From Paenibacillus sp. V4I7 (lineage in GTDB: Bacteria > Bacillota > Bacilli > Paenibacillales > NBRC-103111): a stretch of DNA of 64,000 bases. A program made the translations under genes and the position numbers. The stretch lies in contig NZ_JAUSZD010000002.1 of assembly GCF_030817275.1 (NCBI RefSeq), positions 6,820,001 through 6,884,000 of the forward strand, given 5' to 3'. Under the pieces are notes generated by a model that saw only the letters and a list, made by a program, of their open reading frames with translations, was not told the DNA's origin and did not search any database. This document shows, piece by piece, positions 41,062-49,859 of the stretch; positions within the stretch are counted from its first letter, which is position 1, and each line of letters begins with the position of its first letter.

Positions 41062-41916
41062 ATTCGCTGTCGTATCCTTTTTATCCAATGAAACCGTATG
41101 AATGTAGCTCTTCACATGCTTTATCGCATTAATTTCACCACCAATGATAATGATGAGCGCAGAAATATAGAACCAGGTCATGAGCACGATGATGCCCCCG
41201 ACACTGCCGTAAGTGGCGCTATAATTCGTGAAGTGATTGACATAGAAGGAAAATCCGAAGGATGTTAATTGCCACCCTGCTGCCGCAAATATCGCTCCAG
41301 GAAGGATACTTTTGCAGGTCAAACACGTATTGGGCGCTATGTAGTAAATTCCGATGAAGACGACAAATACGATCACAAAGTTCACGATCCAGCGTAGGTT
41401 GTTCCACAGATCCACTTGTTTAGATGAAATGGAAATGTTAGCAAGCGTCCAGTCCCCGATCCAATGACCAAACACACTAAGCAGCAACGCTGAAGCGATG
41501 ACAATGAGCATGCCCAGGGTCAGCATTACAGCGAGAAAACGCGAGTGTATAAAGCTTTTTCGCTCCGGCAGCCCATATGCTTTGTTTACCGCGACGACGA
41601 TCGCATTCATCGCTGCGCTGGCACTCACCAAAGCCAATATTAACCCGAAGGAAAGTGTGCCTCCTCTTTTCACATCAAGCAGGTTGCTAAGCGTTTCCTC
41701 GATCCACCCGGAGACTGCCCCCGGAATATATTCTTTAATGAGTCCGATGACATCATCCGAGGAGAACGGCAAATACCCCAATAAACTCAGAATAAACAGC
41801 AGAAAGGGGAACAGGGATAGCAGAAAATAGTAGGCACATTGGGCAGCAAGCCCTGTGGCATCGTGCTTTTCGAACTGATTCCAAAGCAATTTTAAGTAAG
41901 ATATCCCCATGTACAT
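41047..41916 (-). CDS. YihY/BrkB-family membrane protein
   Basis: 289 residues. About six membrane helices, with the family signature AAQCAYYFLLSLFPFLLF near the N-terminus, LSLFGHWIGDW and the C-terminal GGIIVLMTWFYISALIIIIGGEINA. AAAGG lies six bases before the first ATG; a second in-frame ATG two codons later is equally usable. Family members were once called ribonuclease BN; their role is unclear, with envelope or transport functions suggested. The stop lies inside the shared terminator. Confidence 0.9.
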   Translation of the reverse strand: MYMGISYLKLLWNQFEKHDATGLAAQCAYYFLLSLFPFLLFILSLLGYLPFSSDDVIGLIKEYIPGAVSGWIEETLSNLLDVKRGGTLSFGLILALVSASAAMNAIVVAVNKAYGLPERKSFIHSRFLAVMLTLGMLIVIASALLLSVFGHWIGDWTLANISISSKQVDLWNNLRWIVNFVIVFVVFIGIYYIAPNTCLTCKSILPGAIFAAAGWQLTSFGFSFYVNHFTNYSATYGSVGGIIVLMTWFYISALIIIIGGEINAIKHVKSYIHTVSLDKKDTTANKNRF

Positions 41917-41970
41917 ATATGTCCTTTCATCGGTCTATAAATGTGATAGAATAGGTAGTCCAGTATTGCT

Positions 41971-44301
41971 ATGAAACAGGTGATGATTTTGACTTCTCTT
42001 TCTATTTACCCTACACCATTAGGTACGAAACAAACCACGGAGCGACCTATCCCGCATGCGCGTATGGCGCTTTTAACGAATAGTTCCGATTTTGTGTCAG
42101 ATAGCGATCGTGACGCTTACTTTTTCCGCGACTTGGAAAGCCATCAGATTCTCCTGAATGAAGCGCAGGTACAGGCTGTGCGCCATTTCAAAGGTCCCCT
42201 ACTTACCCTGGCGGGAGCCGGTTCCGGGAAGACAACTGTTCTGGTGTGCCGAGTTGCTTATTTACTGCGTGTCCACCGGGTCCATCCGTCGAATTTGTTA
42301 TTGATTACTTTTTCGAAAAAGGCCGCCGAAGAAATGCGGGAACGTCTCACGTCCATGCCGGGTCTTGATCATAGTATGACCAATACGATGCAAGTTCGGA
42401 CATTTCACGCTTTTTGCCTAAGATTACTGCGAATGAACGGGTTACAACAAGAGATTCTGAGTGATGGCCGCTATCAGCAAATTGTCTTCAAGCGCATCAT
42501 GCTGGGCATGGGGCTGCAGGATACATACCAACCCGAAGTGCTCATTTCCTTGCTTTCCTCTTATAAAATGCAGCTGATCGAGGTCGAAGACCTCCCTGAA
42601 GGAACGGAAGAAGATAAAGAAGTGAAGCGGATTTTCATGCAGTATGAGCAGTGGAAAATGGAACAGCAAAAGATTGATTTTGATGATATTTTGATCAAAG
42701 CCTACCACCTATTGCAGCAAAATACCGATGTCTTGCGCTCGCTGCAGCGAAAATTCACTTATATCAGTGTCGATGAGTTCCAAGATACGAATACCGTGCA
42801 ATACGAAATCATTCAAATGATTGCAAAGGACCACGGGAATTTGATGGTTGTTGGTGATGATGACCAGACGATTTATTCGTTTAATGGCGCGAGAAATGAA
42901 TTTATTCTACAGTTCCATGAAAAGTATCCTGCTGCGAAGACGGTTACTCTTGATATTAATTACCGTTCTACTTCAAGTATCGTCGGTCTAGGGAATGCGA
43001 TCATCAAACACAACATGCAGCGTAAATGTAAGACCCTTCTAGCAACCAAACAAAGTGAGACCAAGCCGCAATATGTGAAACCTATGAATAGTGATGACGA
43101 GGCCGATTGGTTAGTTAACGATCTTCGGATTAAAGTAGCCGAGGGTGGCAGCGAGTATGGCGATTTCGCTATTTTGTATCGGACAGCCAGCAACAGCCGA
43201 GCGATTATCGAGCAGTTAATTCTTCATAATTTGCCTTTTGTGGACTACGGAAGCAATGACTCCTTCTACGATCAGTGGATGGTGAAGCCGATTATCGATC
43301 ACTTAAGGCTTGCCCATGAACGCCGCAATTTCGAAGCCATAGAAGGTGTACTCCCTTCATTATATATAGGACGAGACCAAGGCATGCGGATTATTCAAGA
43401 TCAGGAAGCGATTCAGGCGAAAAAGTGGCCGCTCATCCACCTGCTCGGTCTGCCGCAGCTGAAGGATTTTCAAAAAGAAAAGCTGAAGAACCGCATCCGA
43501 CTCATTAAATCGCTTGCTGAAATGAAGCCTTTGGATGCCGTTCAGGCGATTCGCAAGGATTTCTATGATGCTTTCCTGGAGACGAACAAGCGCAGCAAGC
43601 TGACGAGTCACAGAGAGATGCTGAAGGAAACGCTGGACGAGCTGGAGTCTTCGGCCAAGCGGTTCGATACGGTGGAGCAATTTCTTTATTTTATCCATGA
43701 GGTGGCGGAAAAACGCATCGAAATGAGCCGGCTCCAAAAAGAACAATTCGCGAATAAAATTTCGCTCATGACGATTCATAAATCGAAGGGACTGGAGTTC
43801 CCGATCGTGTACTTGCTCTGTGCAATTGAGGGCAATATGCCGCATAGCTCGGCACTCGATGCCAGCCATCTGGACGATGTGAAGATGGCTGGTGTTACAG
43901 GGCGCGACAAGGGAACTGCCGCGCTGGAGGAAGAACGGCGACTCGCCTACGTCGCCGTCACGCGCGCCAAGGCCGAGCTGCTGATCAGCTCGCCGGCGTT
44001 TTATCGCGGGAAGAAGGCGGAGCCTTCCCGCTTCCTACTGTCCGCGTTCTCTGGCGCGGACACGGTGGACAGCCGCAAGCCCGCTGCGGCTGTGGGTACA
44101 GCAGCGGCGCGGCGACCGGCCGCCGCTGGGAAACCCGCCGCCGCGACTGAGCGGGTCGCGGCGTGGATCTGCGAGCAGGCCGGCTGCAAGGCCTGGTCAC
44201 GCATCTCTTCGCCGCAGGAAGCGAAGCTTGCGGCGAAGGCGTGCCCCTTGTGCAGCACAGCCATGGTCAAGGGCAGCCGCATGGTTTCGCTCACGCGTTA
44301 G
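41971..44301 (+). CDS. UvrD/Rep-type helicase with C-terminal zinc-ribbon-like tail
   Basis: 776 residues, superfamily-1 3'-5' helicase. Q motif LNEAQVQAVRHFKGPLL, Walker A AGAGSGKTTVL (about 80-90), motif II ISVDEFQDTN, motif III MVVGDDDQTIYSFNGA, motif IV LDINYRSTSSIV, motif V MTIHKSKGLEFP and motif VI RRLAYVAVTRAK are all present. After about residue 690 an Ala-rich linker leads to CEQAGC...CPLC, a four-Cys zinc-ribbon-like tail. It resembles B. subtilis YjcD in size. The start is uncertain: no strong ribosome site precedes the ATG at 41971. The last 300 bases carry a chain of inverted repeats. Confidence 0.88.
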   Translation: MKQVMILTSLSIYPTPLGTKQTTERPIPHARMALLTNSSDFVSDSDRDAYFFRDLESHQILLNEAQVQAVRHFKGPLLTLAGAGSGKTTVLVCRVAYLLRVHRVHPSNLLLITFSKKAAEEMRERLTSMPGLDHSMTNTMQVRTFHAFCLRLLRMNGLQQEILSDGRYQQIVFKRIMLGMGLQDTYQPEVLISLLSSYKMQLIEVEDLPEGTEEDKEVKRIFMQYEQWKMEQQKIDFDDILIKAYHLLQQNTDVLRSLQRKFTYISVDEFQDTNTVQYEIIQMIAKDHGNLMVVGDDDQTIYSFNGARNEFILQFHEKYPAAKTVTLDINYRSTSSIVGLGNAIIKHNMQRKCKTLLATKQSETKPQYVKPMNSDDEADWLVNDLRIKVAEGGSEYGDFAILYRTASNSRAIIEQLILHNLPFVDYGSNDSFYDQWMVKPIIDHLRLAHERRNFEAIEGVLPSLYIGRDQGMRIIQDQEAIQAKKWPLIHLLGLPQLKDFQKEKLKNRIRLIKSLAEMKPLDAVQAIRKDFYDAFLETNKRSKLTSHREMLKETLDELESSAKRFDTVEQFLYFIHEVAEKRIEMSRLQKEQFANKISLMTIHKSKGLEFPIVYLLCAIEGNMPHSSALDASHLDDVKMAGVTGRDKGTAALEEERRLAYVAVTRAKAELLISSPAFYRGKKAEPSRFLLSAFSGADTVDSRKPAAAVGTAAARRPAAAGKPAAATERVAAWICEQAGCKAWSRISSPQEAKLAAKACPLCSTAMVKGSRMVSLTR
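43935..44238. repeat. Chain of perfect inverted repeats inside the helicase gene
   Basis: Consecutive perfect inverted repeats (arm length): 43935-43958 (8), 43974-43992 (7), 44006-44031 (8), 44039-44062 (8), 44069-44093 (9), 44102-44128 (8), 44139-44163 (9), 44176-44195 (6), 44207-44238 (10), with a further 6-base pair at 44045-region spacing near 44245-44273. All are inside the coding frame of motif VI, the Ala-rich linker and the Cys-rich tail. The rest of the gene lacks this density. Confidence 0.9.
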
Positions 44302-44785
44302 CCGAGCATTGCCTACATGCTCCCTTCTAACACGGGTAGAATTCACCCGTATTTGTTGGAGGGATTACCTAGGCTACTCTACTGCTGTCGGCTTATGCTG
44401 TCCTTTGGCGACAATGTTTGTCAATGTTGATGCAATAAAATCAAGTACACCCAAGTCGAATGTATTGAAACATTCACTTGCTCATCCGTGAAAGTTGTAC
44501 ATTGTACAACTTTAGGCAAGCAAATCCCCATTTTCCACGCGATTGTTGCATAAATTACAACAATTACAGCCAAAAGTAGCTCTATAGCATGGGATGAGGC
44601 TAAATAGAATTGTTGTACAACATACAACAATCTTTAGCTTGCACAGAAGAAATCAAGGAAATTGTTGTACGTTGTACAACTTGCCTTCCTAATCTTCCAA
44701 TAGTCACTTACCGAGCCGATGATTATGCATTTATCTACAATCTCACTCAGCTCAGCGGCAAATCCATAGCTAAACATGCTAAATA
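44302..44785. other. Gene-free region carrying the second four-unit palindromic element
   Basis: It lies between convergent genes. It holds the repeat at 44494-44680; the open frame crossing it on the minus strand has no ribosome site and is interrupted relative to copy A. Confidence 0.6.
44494..44680. repeat. Four-unit palindromic element, copy B
   Basis: 17-base units at 44494-44510 (GTTGTAC-ATT-GTACAAC), 44545-44561, 44612-44628 and 44664-44680 (GTTGTAC-GTT-GTACAAC), with spacers of 34, 50 and 35 bases. Order, unit degeneration and much of the spacer sequence match copy A at 22770-22950. Confidence 0.9.
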
Positions 44786-44857
44786 GGGGTAAGCTTCACC
44801 TTACCCCATAACAGAAATAAAAGCAGCAATCCCTAGTGGGAATGCTGCTCTTTTTTC
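44786..44857 (-). terminator. Double terminator after tpx
   Basis: On the minus strand the first stem beyond tpx is AGCAGCATTCCC/GGGATTGCTGCT (44817-44857, one mismatch) with T4. A second perfect stem GGGGTAAG-CTTCAC-CTTACCCC follows at 44786-44807. Confidence 0.75.
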
Positions 44858-44859
44858 TG

Positions 44860-45384
44860 TTACACAAGTTCTTTCAAAGCATCTAAAGCCGCATCATAAT
44901 TCGGATGCTCCTTCATCTCCGTTAAATACTCCACATAACGAACCGTATTGTTCTCATCCAAGATGAATATCGCACGCTGATCGAGCTGAATCTCTTTAAT
45001 CAAAACGCCATATGCTTGGCCGAAAGCACGGCTTTTATAATCAGATAAGGTTACGACTTTATCAATGCCTGCAGCCCCGCAGAAACGACTCAGTGCAAAA
45101 GGAAGATCCACGGAAATCGTCAATATGACGACATTATCGCCTAGCTTATCTGCTTCCACATTGAAACGACGCGTCTGTGCATCGCATGTGCCCGTATCCA
45201 CGGAAGGGACGACTGAAATCAGCTTCACTTTGCCTGCATAATCCGATAGGCTGACCTCTGTCATTAAATCCTTATTCACTTTGAAATCTGGCGCTTGATC
45301 CCCAACCTTAATCTCCGGTCCTAGCAAAGTAATTGGATTCCCTCCTGCTGTTGCTACCCCTGTGCGTTCTTGTACCTGTGTCAT
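44860..45384 (-). CDS. tpx: Thiol peroxidase, atypical 2-Cys peroxiredoxin
   Basis: 174 residues. The peroxidatic Cys67 lies in PSVDTGTCDAQTRRF and the resolving Cys102 in ALSRFCGAAGID, the Tpx spacing. It reduces hydroperoxides and is recycled by thioredoxin, whose gene and reductase lie directly upstream. AGGAGG lies ten bases before the ATG. It is the last gene of the trxB-trxA-tpx operon, starting 54 bases after trxA. Confidence 0.96.
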   Translation of the reverse strand: MTQVQERTGVATAGGNPITLLGPEIKVGDQAPDFKVNKDLMTEVSLSDYAGKVKLISVVPSVDTGTCDAQTRRFNVEADKLGDNVVILTISVDLPFALSRFCGAAGIDKVVTLSDYKSRAFGQAYGVLIKEIQLDQRAIFILDENNTVRYVEYLTEMKEHPNYDAALDALKELV

Positions 45385-45438
45385 ATTCGTATTCCTCCTG
45401 TAATTTTATATGTTTTAACAAATTAGATTCGTTGTATG

Positions 45439-45750
45439 TTATGCCTTCTCGATAACTGCTTTAAGCTTCTCTTTAGGTTGTACCCCAACCATCTGATCAA
45501 CCAATTGTCCATCCTTGAAAACGAGCAGAGTAGGGATACTCATGACGTTATATTTGGAGGCGGATTCTGGGTTATCATCCACATTGATTTTTACAATCTT
45601 GGCTGCATCGCCGATCTCAGCAGATAGTTCATCTAGGATGGGAGCGATTATTTTACAAGGTCCGCACCAAGGGGCCCAAAAATCTACAAGTACAGTACCT
45701 GCTTCAATTTCATTGTTAAAAGTAGCATCGGAAATTTGTTTAACTGACAT
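45439..45750 (-). CDS. trxA: Thioredoxin
   Basis: 103 residues with the redox centre WAPWCGPCK (Cys29, Cys32), the cis-Pro in VMSIPTLLVF, and the ending normal for TrxA. It transfers electrons from thioredoxin reductase to Tpx and other targets. It lies 37 bases after trxB; a GGAGGAA site precedes the ATG. Confidence 0.96.
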   Translation of the reverse strand: MSVKQISDATFNNEIEAGTVLVDFWAPWCGPCKIIAPILDELSAEIGDAAKIVKINVDDNPESASKYNVMSIPTLLVFKDGQLVDQMVGVQPKEKLKAVIEKA

Positions 45751-45787
45751 GGCTAATTCCTCCTAAAGGTTTTTATTATTAAAAGCA

Positions 45788-46717
45788 TTAAGCATGCTGT
45801 TCTGAAATAAATCGTTCACAATCTAGTGCGGCCATACAACCGCTTCCTGCCGATGTAATCGCTTGGCGATAAATGCGATCCTGCACATCCCCACAGGCGA
45901 ATACACCAGGCACAGTCGTTTGTGACGTTCCGGGAATAACCTGCAAATATCCGAGTTCATCTGTTGGCAGCTGTCCGCCTAGGAAGCCTGTATTCGGAGT
46001 ATGTCCAATCGCAAGAAAAATTCCATCGGCCTCCAGCAGTTCTTCCTCACCAGTTACGTTATTGAGCACCATAAGTCCGGTCACTCCAAGAGGGCCAGCT
46101 ACAACTTCAAGCGGTGTCCGATTGAGACTCCAGGCAACTTTTTGATTGCTGCGGGCGTGATCCTGCATGATTTTCGATGCTTTCAGATCGTCACGGCGAT
46201 GCACAACGCGCACTTCGGAAGCGAATCGAGTCAAGAACTGTGCCTCTTCCATCGCGGTATCCCCACCGCCAATTACGATAATCTTCTTGTTTCTAAAGAA
46301 AAATCCATCGCAAGTTGCACAGGTGCTAACGCCTTTACCAATATTATCGGATTCACCGGGAATGCCCAGTTTCTTGGCCGTTGCCCCTGTTGAAATGATT
46401 AGCGAATCCGCCGTCAATTGACCTCCATCCTCTAAAAACAAGGTGAATGGACGTTTGGACATATCGACTTCTGAGACCCGACCTGGCTGAATCGTAGCAC
46501 CGAAACGCAAGGCCTGTTTACGCATATTATCCATCAACTCCGGCCCCGTGATGCCATCCGGGAACCCTGGGAAGTTGTCTACTTCTGTGGTGGTAGTTAA
46601 CTGCCCTCCAGGTTGTATACCTTCTATGACTAAAGGCGACATGTTCGCCCTTGCCAGGTAAATCGCTGCGGTTAACCCGGCTGGTCCAGTTCCGATAATG
46701 ATCGCTTTGTGATGCAT
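45788..46717 (-). CDS. trxB: Thioredoxin reductase
   Basis: 309 residues from MHHKAIIIGTGPAGLTAAIY (ATG at 46717, after AAGGAGG). FAD motif GTGPAG, the redox-active CATCDG pair, NADPH motif GGGDTAMEEA and the C-terminal GVFACGDVQD are all present. It reduces thioredoxin with NADPH. It is the first gene of the operon, with a consensus sigma-A promoter about 85 bases upstream. Confidence 0.96.
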   Translation of the reverse strand: MHHKAIIIGTGPAGLTAAIYLARANMSPLVIEGIQPGGQLTTTTEVDNFPGFPDGITGPELMDNMRKQALRFGATIQPGRVSEVDMSKRPFTLFLEDGGQLTADSLIISTGATAKKLGIPGESDNIGKGVSTCATCDGFFFRNKKIIVIGGGDTAMEEAQFLTRFASEVRVVHRRDDLKASKIMQDHARSNQKVAWSLNRTPLEVVAGPLGVTGLMVLNNVTGEEELLEADGIFLAIGHTPNTGFLGGQLPTDELGYLQVIPGTSQTTVPGVFACGDVQDRIYRQAITSAGSGCMAALDCERFISEQHA

Positions 46718-46802
46718 AGGAACGCCTCCTTGATGCTTCATGTTATTTGTATGATTTTGTATTGTTTGTTAGCAATTTAATTTGAAACAACTTTATGAAT
46801 GA

Positions 46803-46831
46803 ATCATACCAATTCCATTTAATATTGTCAA
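46803..46831 (-). promoter_or_regulatory. Promoter of the trxB-trxA-tpx operon
   Basis: TTGACA (46826-46831), 17 bases, TATGAT (46803-46808) on the minus strand; near-consensus sigma-A promoter. Confidence 0.8.
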
Positions 46832-46897
46832 CAATTAATTTGCATACAATATAAATTCAAATACTTAAAACTTTATCTGGTCCATAAAAACGAGCAA

Positions 46898-47007
46898 AAG
46901 CCGCGACAAACGCTGTCGCAGCTTAACCTTGAAAGTGAAATCCAAAGACTTTTGGAATCGAATAAAAAACTCCTTAGCCTTGTACTAACTGAGCTAAGGA
47001 GTTTTCA
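46898..47007 (-). terminator. Two terminators downstream of the pdaA-like gene
   Basis: AAAACTCCTTAGC and GCTAAGGAGTTTT (46966-47007) with a T6 tail on the minus strand. A second stem AAGCTGCGACA/TGTCGCGGCTT lies at about 46902-46930. Confidence 0.85.
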
Positions 47008-47022
47008 CTTTGTACAGCTTAC

Positions 47023-47793
47023 TTATGGCGTCCGGCTTTTCATCTCATCGAGACTCTTGAACTGGTAGCCCTGACTTCTCGCATCGTCAATGATTTTGGC
47101 CAGTGCCTCCGTGTTATCTTTGGACACCGAATGAAGCAAAATGACAGCACCTGGATGCAGCTGCGCCATCACATTTTTGTAGGCATACTCCCAGCCCTTC
47201 TGATGCTTTGGCTCCCAATCGCGGTAAGCGACGGACCAAAACACGTTCGTATAGCCAAGCCCTTGACTAACTGCTAACGATTGGCTATTAAATATCCCCC
47301 GCGGCGAGCGAAGATAGCGCATTTCCTTTTGTACAGTAAGAGTGCTGACCTCATCTTTCACTTGATTTAATTCTTTCTGAATGCGTTCTGCCGATATTTG
47401 ACTCATATCCGGATGGCTCCAAGAATGGTTGCCGATCAAATGGCCTTCCTGTGCCATTCTCTTTAACAGTTCAGGCTCCGTCCTGATATAATGCCCCGTC
47501 ACGAAGAAGATCGCGGGTACTTGCTTCTCCTTTAGCACGTCCAAAATCTTACCGGTATAGCCCTGCTCATAACCATTATCGAAGGTTAAGTACAATTCCT
47601 TTACAGCTGGATCTCCTGTAAAAATAGCCCCTCGCTGCTTCAACAGAGCTTTGAAGCCCTCTTGGTCAATGGACGGGGCTTGTCCGTTTGAGCTTTTCTT
47701 AAACCCAAAATGATAAGACCCGTCGGCCGATGCCATCGTCGCTTGTCCGAACAGTATGGCGAGCACGATCGTCAGAATTCGCATGTATTTCAC
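47023..47793 (-). CDS. pdaA: PdaA-like polysaccharide deacetylase
   Basis: 256 residues from a GTG at 47793 (AAGGAG 13 bases upstream; an ATG three codons in is an alternative). The signal peptide ends near TMASADG. The NodB domain has the catalytic LTFDNGYEQG, zinc ligands in NHSWSHPDMS, LRSPRGIFN and the C-terminal VILLHSVSKDN. As in PdaA-type de-N-acylases it would remove the N-acetyl group from muramic acid so that muramic delta-lactam of the spore cortex can form. It is monocistronic. Confidence 0.88.
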   Translation of the reverse strand: MKYMRILTIVLAILFGQATMASADGSYHFGFKKSSNGQAPSIDQEGFKALLKQRGAIFTGDPAVKELYLTFDNGYEQGYTGKILDVLKEKQVPAIFFVTGHYIRTEPELLKRMAQEGHLIGNHSWSHPDMSQISAERIQKELNQVKDEVSTLTVQKEMRYLRSPRGIFNSQSLAVSQGLGYTNVFWSVAYRDWEPKHQKGWEYAYKNVMAQLHPGAVILLHSVSKDNTEALAKIIDDARSQGYQFKSLDEMKSRTP

Positions 47794-47923
47794 GGTTAAA
47801 CATTCACTCCTTGCCTTCTGTGGATTGGTACAGCCTACATAGACTGTTACTAATATGCCACATGTTAGACGGAGATTATGTGTTCTTTTTCAATCTATCA
47901 CTTTCCCAAAAGCATCCACAATG

Positions 47924-48342
47924 TCAGCCCCGAAAAGCGTGTCCGACTAGCTTCTGAATTTCTGCGTACGCTTCTCTCGGCGACGTGGCTTGGCGGTATG
48001 ATCGCGGCGTCGTCATGGCGAGGAATACTTCCACTAAGCCGAGCATTTGCGAAAGCAGCGGTATTTGATCGCCCGTGAGACGATACGGATAGCCAGTGCC
48101 ATCTACTTTTCATGATGATAAAGGAACGCTTTCTCGACTTCTTGAAAATCGGGGATACCCTCGCACAATTCCTTCGCCATGAAGCAGTGCTCCTGTACCA
48201 CTTCGAACTCAAACTCTGTCAATTTCCCTTCTTTTTCAAACATATAATCCGGCCCCTCCGAGTAGGCGTAAGCCGTACCCATAACGAGGAAAGTGGAGAG
48301 GCTGAGTGAAACGATCATCACTTTGCGTTTCAAACGAATCAT
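47924..48342 (-). pseudogene. Broken, truncated HD-GYP domain gene with signal peptide
   Basis: Frame one (48342 to 48103) encodes a signal peptide or membrane anchor (MIRLKRKVMIVSLSLSTFLV) followed by KEGKLTEFEFEVVQEH...AFLYHHEK and a stop. In the next frame the sequence continues DGTGYPYRLTGDQIPLLSQM...AMTTPRSYRQATSPREAYAE to a stop at 47924. Adding one A to the run at 48107-48110 joins HHEK to VDGTGYP. The joined product is the second half of an HD-GYP phosphodiesterase (HHExxDGxGYP motif) but lacks the HDxGK metal site and carries an export signal instead. It is thus doubly degenerate, by truncation and by frameshift. AGGAGG lies 12 bases before the ATG. Confidence 0.75.
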
Positions 48343-48501
48343 CGTGCTGCCCTGCCTCCTTCTTGTTCTGATCTCGCTTACAAACCTATTGTATCCCGCC
48401 ATACGATTCGTGACTTCGTCCTTTAGAGTAATTTATACCTACTACTTTCGCAGTGTCCTATGGTATACTTTTGTACCAGATACACACCTAATCCACGATT
48501 A

Positions 48502-48924
48502 ATGGGGGCTATAATCTTGAATTTATTAGAAGTAAACTACCTGGCCGTACTTGTTGCGACATTAAGCACCATGGTACTTGGTTTCCTGTGGTATTCGCCG
48601 GTCTTATTCGGAAATGCATGGGTCAAGCTGCGAAATATGAAAATGGAAGAGATGAAAGGCGGAGGCCCCATCACTTACATCCTTACGGCACTAACCGCAT
48701 TAGGGGGCGCCTTTATCCTGGCACTTCTTTTGACGCTTGGCAATGAGACAACCTGGTTGACAGGGCTTACGATTGGCCTACTTATCGGCCTAAGCATTTC
48801 GCTGAAAATCGGGATGAATTATTTGTTTGAGAATAGCAAGCTGCAGTTGTATTTCATCACCATCGGCTACCACATGGTATCCTATTTGATTGCTGGCATT
48901 ATCATTGGAGCCTGGCAGTCCTAA
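48502..48924 (+). CDS. DUF1761-family membrane protein
   Basis: 140 residues from the ATG at 48502, or 135 from a TTG at 48517 that has GGGGG eight bases before it and gives a family-like start. Four membrane helices are predicted; the signature is VLGFLWYSPVLFGNAWVKL. The function of DUF1761 is not known. It is monocistronic, with a terminator at 48948-48978. Confidence 0.82.
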   Translation: MGAIILNLLEVNYLAVLVATLSTMVLGFLWYSPVLFGNAWVKLRNMKMEEMKGGGPITYILTALTALGGAFILALLLTLGNETTWLTGLTIGLLIGLSISLKIGMNYLFENSKLQLYFITIGYHMVSYLIAGIIIGAWQS

Positions 48925-48947
48925 TGTCATCGGGATAGACTAACAAG

Positions 48948-48978
48948 AGCGCCTCCACAGGAGACGCTCTTTTTTTAT
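48948..48978 (+). terminator. Terminator of the DUF1761 gene
   Basis: AGAGCGCCTCC and GGAGACGCTCT stem with an ACA loop and seven T. Confidence 0.88.
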
Positions 48979-49341
48979 TGCCTCTAACGTGTTTCAAAAT
49001 CGTCTAAATCGTTTATTCAGGTATATCCCCCCATTCCACTTGGCATTCACTCGAATATACTGGAGCACAAGATCTTTGGGGGTGGAGATAGTGCTTCAAC
49101 TTAATGGAATCGTTGGCGGTAGCTCACCAATCTCGGTTGGCGCTGGAAAAACGATACTGCTGCAGCAAATACTTATTCGTGTGAAAAGTAAACAAAAGTT
49201 AATTTTGAGGGATATCAACTTCTTGTTTAACAATAAAGCCAAGAACTCGAGATCCTTGAGTCGTTCAGATAGTTGGCACATGACCTTTGTGCGGCGTTAA
49301 GTATGATGACCAAATGTTTAATCACTAGAAAAGAGGATACA
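48979..49341. other. Region without a supported gene
   Basis: A weak open frame starting at GTG 49091 (69 codons, to 49300) has a poor ribosome site (GGAG three bases away) and an atypical composition. I do not call it. No repeat or clear promoter was seen. Confidence 0.4.
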
Positions 49342-49719
49342 ATGAACCGGAAGCAAATGCTCCTGATCAGTACAATGGCCCTTACCTTAAGCATGGGGGG
49401 AACCACATGGATTGATCCTTTAAGAGCTAGTCCAATTGCAAATAAACAGAATACTGTTCCTATAAAAGAAGATCTGCTGCATGTCCTGGGGCTATCCTCT
49501 GAGGAAGACATTTACATTGCCCAGTATAATGGGTTATCTCTTGCAGATATAGCCGAAGCCAACAAAGTTGATGTTCAGAAAGTCATTGAGCTTCAATTAG
49601 CAGAGTTAACCGAACAATTAAATTTACGGCTGTCCAGCGGCAGCATTTCGCCTGAGCAATATGAAGCACAACGTGCTGAATTACCTGAAATTATTATCAA
49701 AAGTGTATACGCCATGTAA
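49342..49719 (+). CDS. Small secreted protein of unknown function
   Basis: 125 residues from the ATG at 49342, five bases after AGAGGA. The signal peptide is MNRKQMLLISTMALTLSMGG. The mature part is helical with GLSLADIAEANKVDVQKVIE (an LysM/HTH-like helical hairpin) and LRLSSGSISPEQYEAQRAEL, a pattern seen in small secreted Bacillota proteins with a short-term hydrophilic repeat. No family name is given. It is monocistronic with a strong terminator. Confidence 0.75.
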   Translation: MNRKQMLLISTMALTLSMGGTTWIDPLRASPIANKQNTVPIKEDLLHVLGLSSEEDIYIAQYNGLSLADIAEANKVDVQKVIELQLAELTEQLNLRLSSGSISPEQYEAQRAELPEIIIKSVYAM

Positions 49720-49750
49720 AAAACGACAACGTCGTCCTTCAGGGACAACT

Positions 49751-49777
49751 AAAAAACGCCCGCATGGGCGTTTTTTT
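49751..49777 (+). terminator. Terminator of the small secreted protein gene
   Basis: AAAAAACGCCC-GCAT-GGGCGTTTTTT, perfect stem with T run. Confidence 0.92.
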
Positions 49778-49859
49778 ATGTTACTAACTTGTTGTGAACA
49801 CACAACTATGTCACTATCAAATGAAGAGAAGCTCATTAGGAAAGGATTACGACTTGATC

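Noticed and set aside
47898..48212. 104-codon minus-strand frame overlapping the HD-GYP remnant
   Set aside because: It is a shifted frame of the remnant; the HD-GYP motifs are in other frames.
49091..49300. Possible 69-residue protein starting at GTG with a GxGKT-like stretch
   Set aside because: The Gly spacing does not fit a Walker A motif, the ribosome site is only three bases away and codon use is poor.
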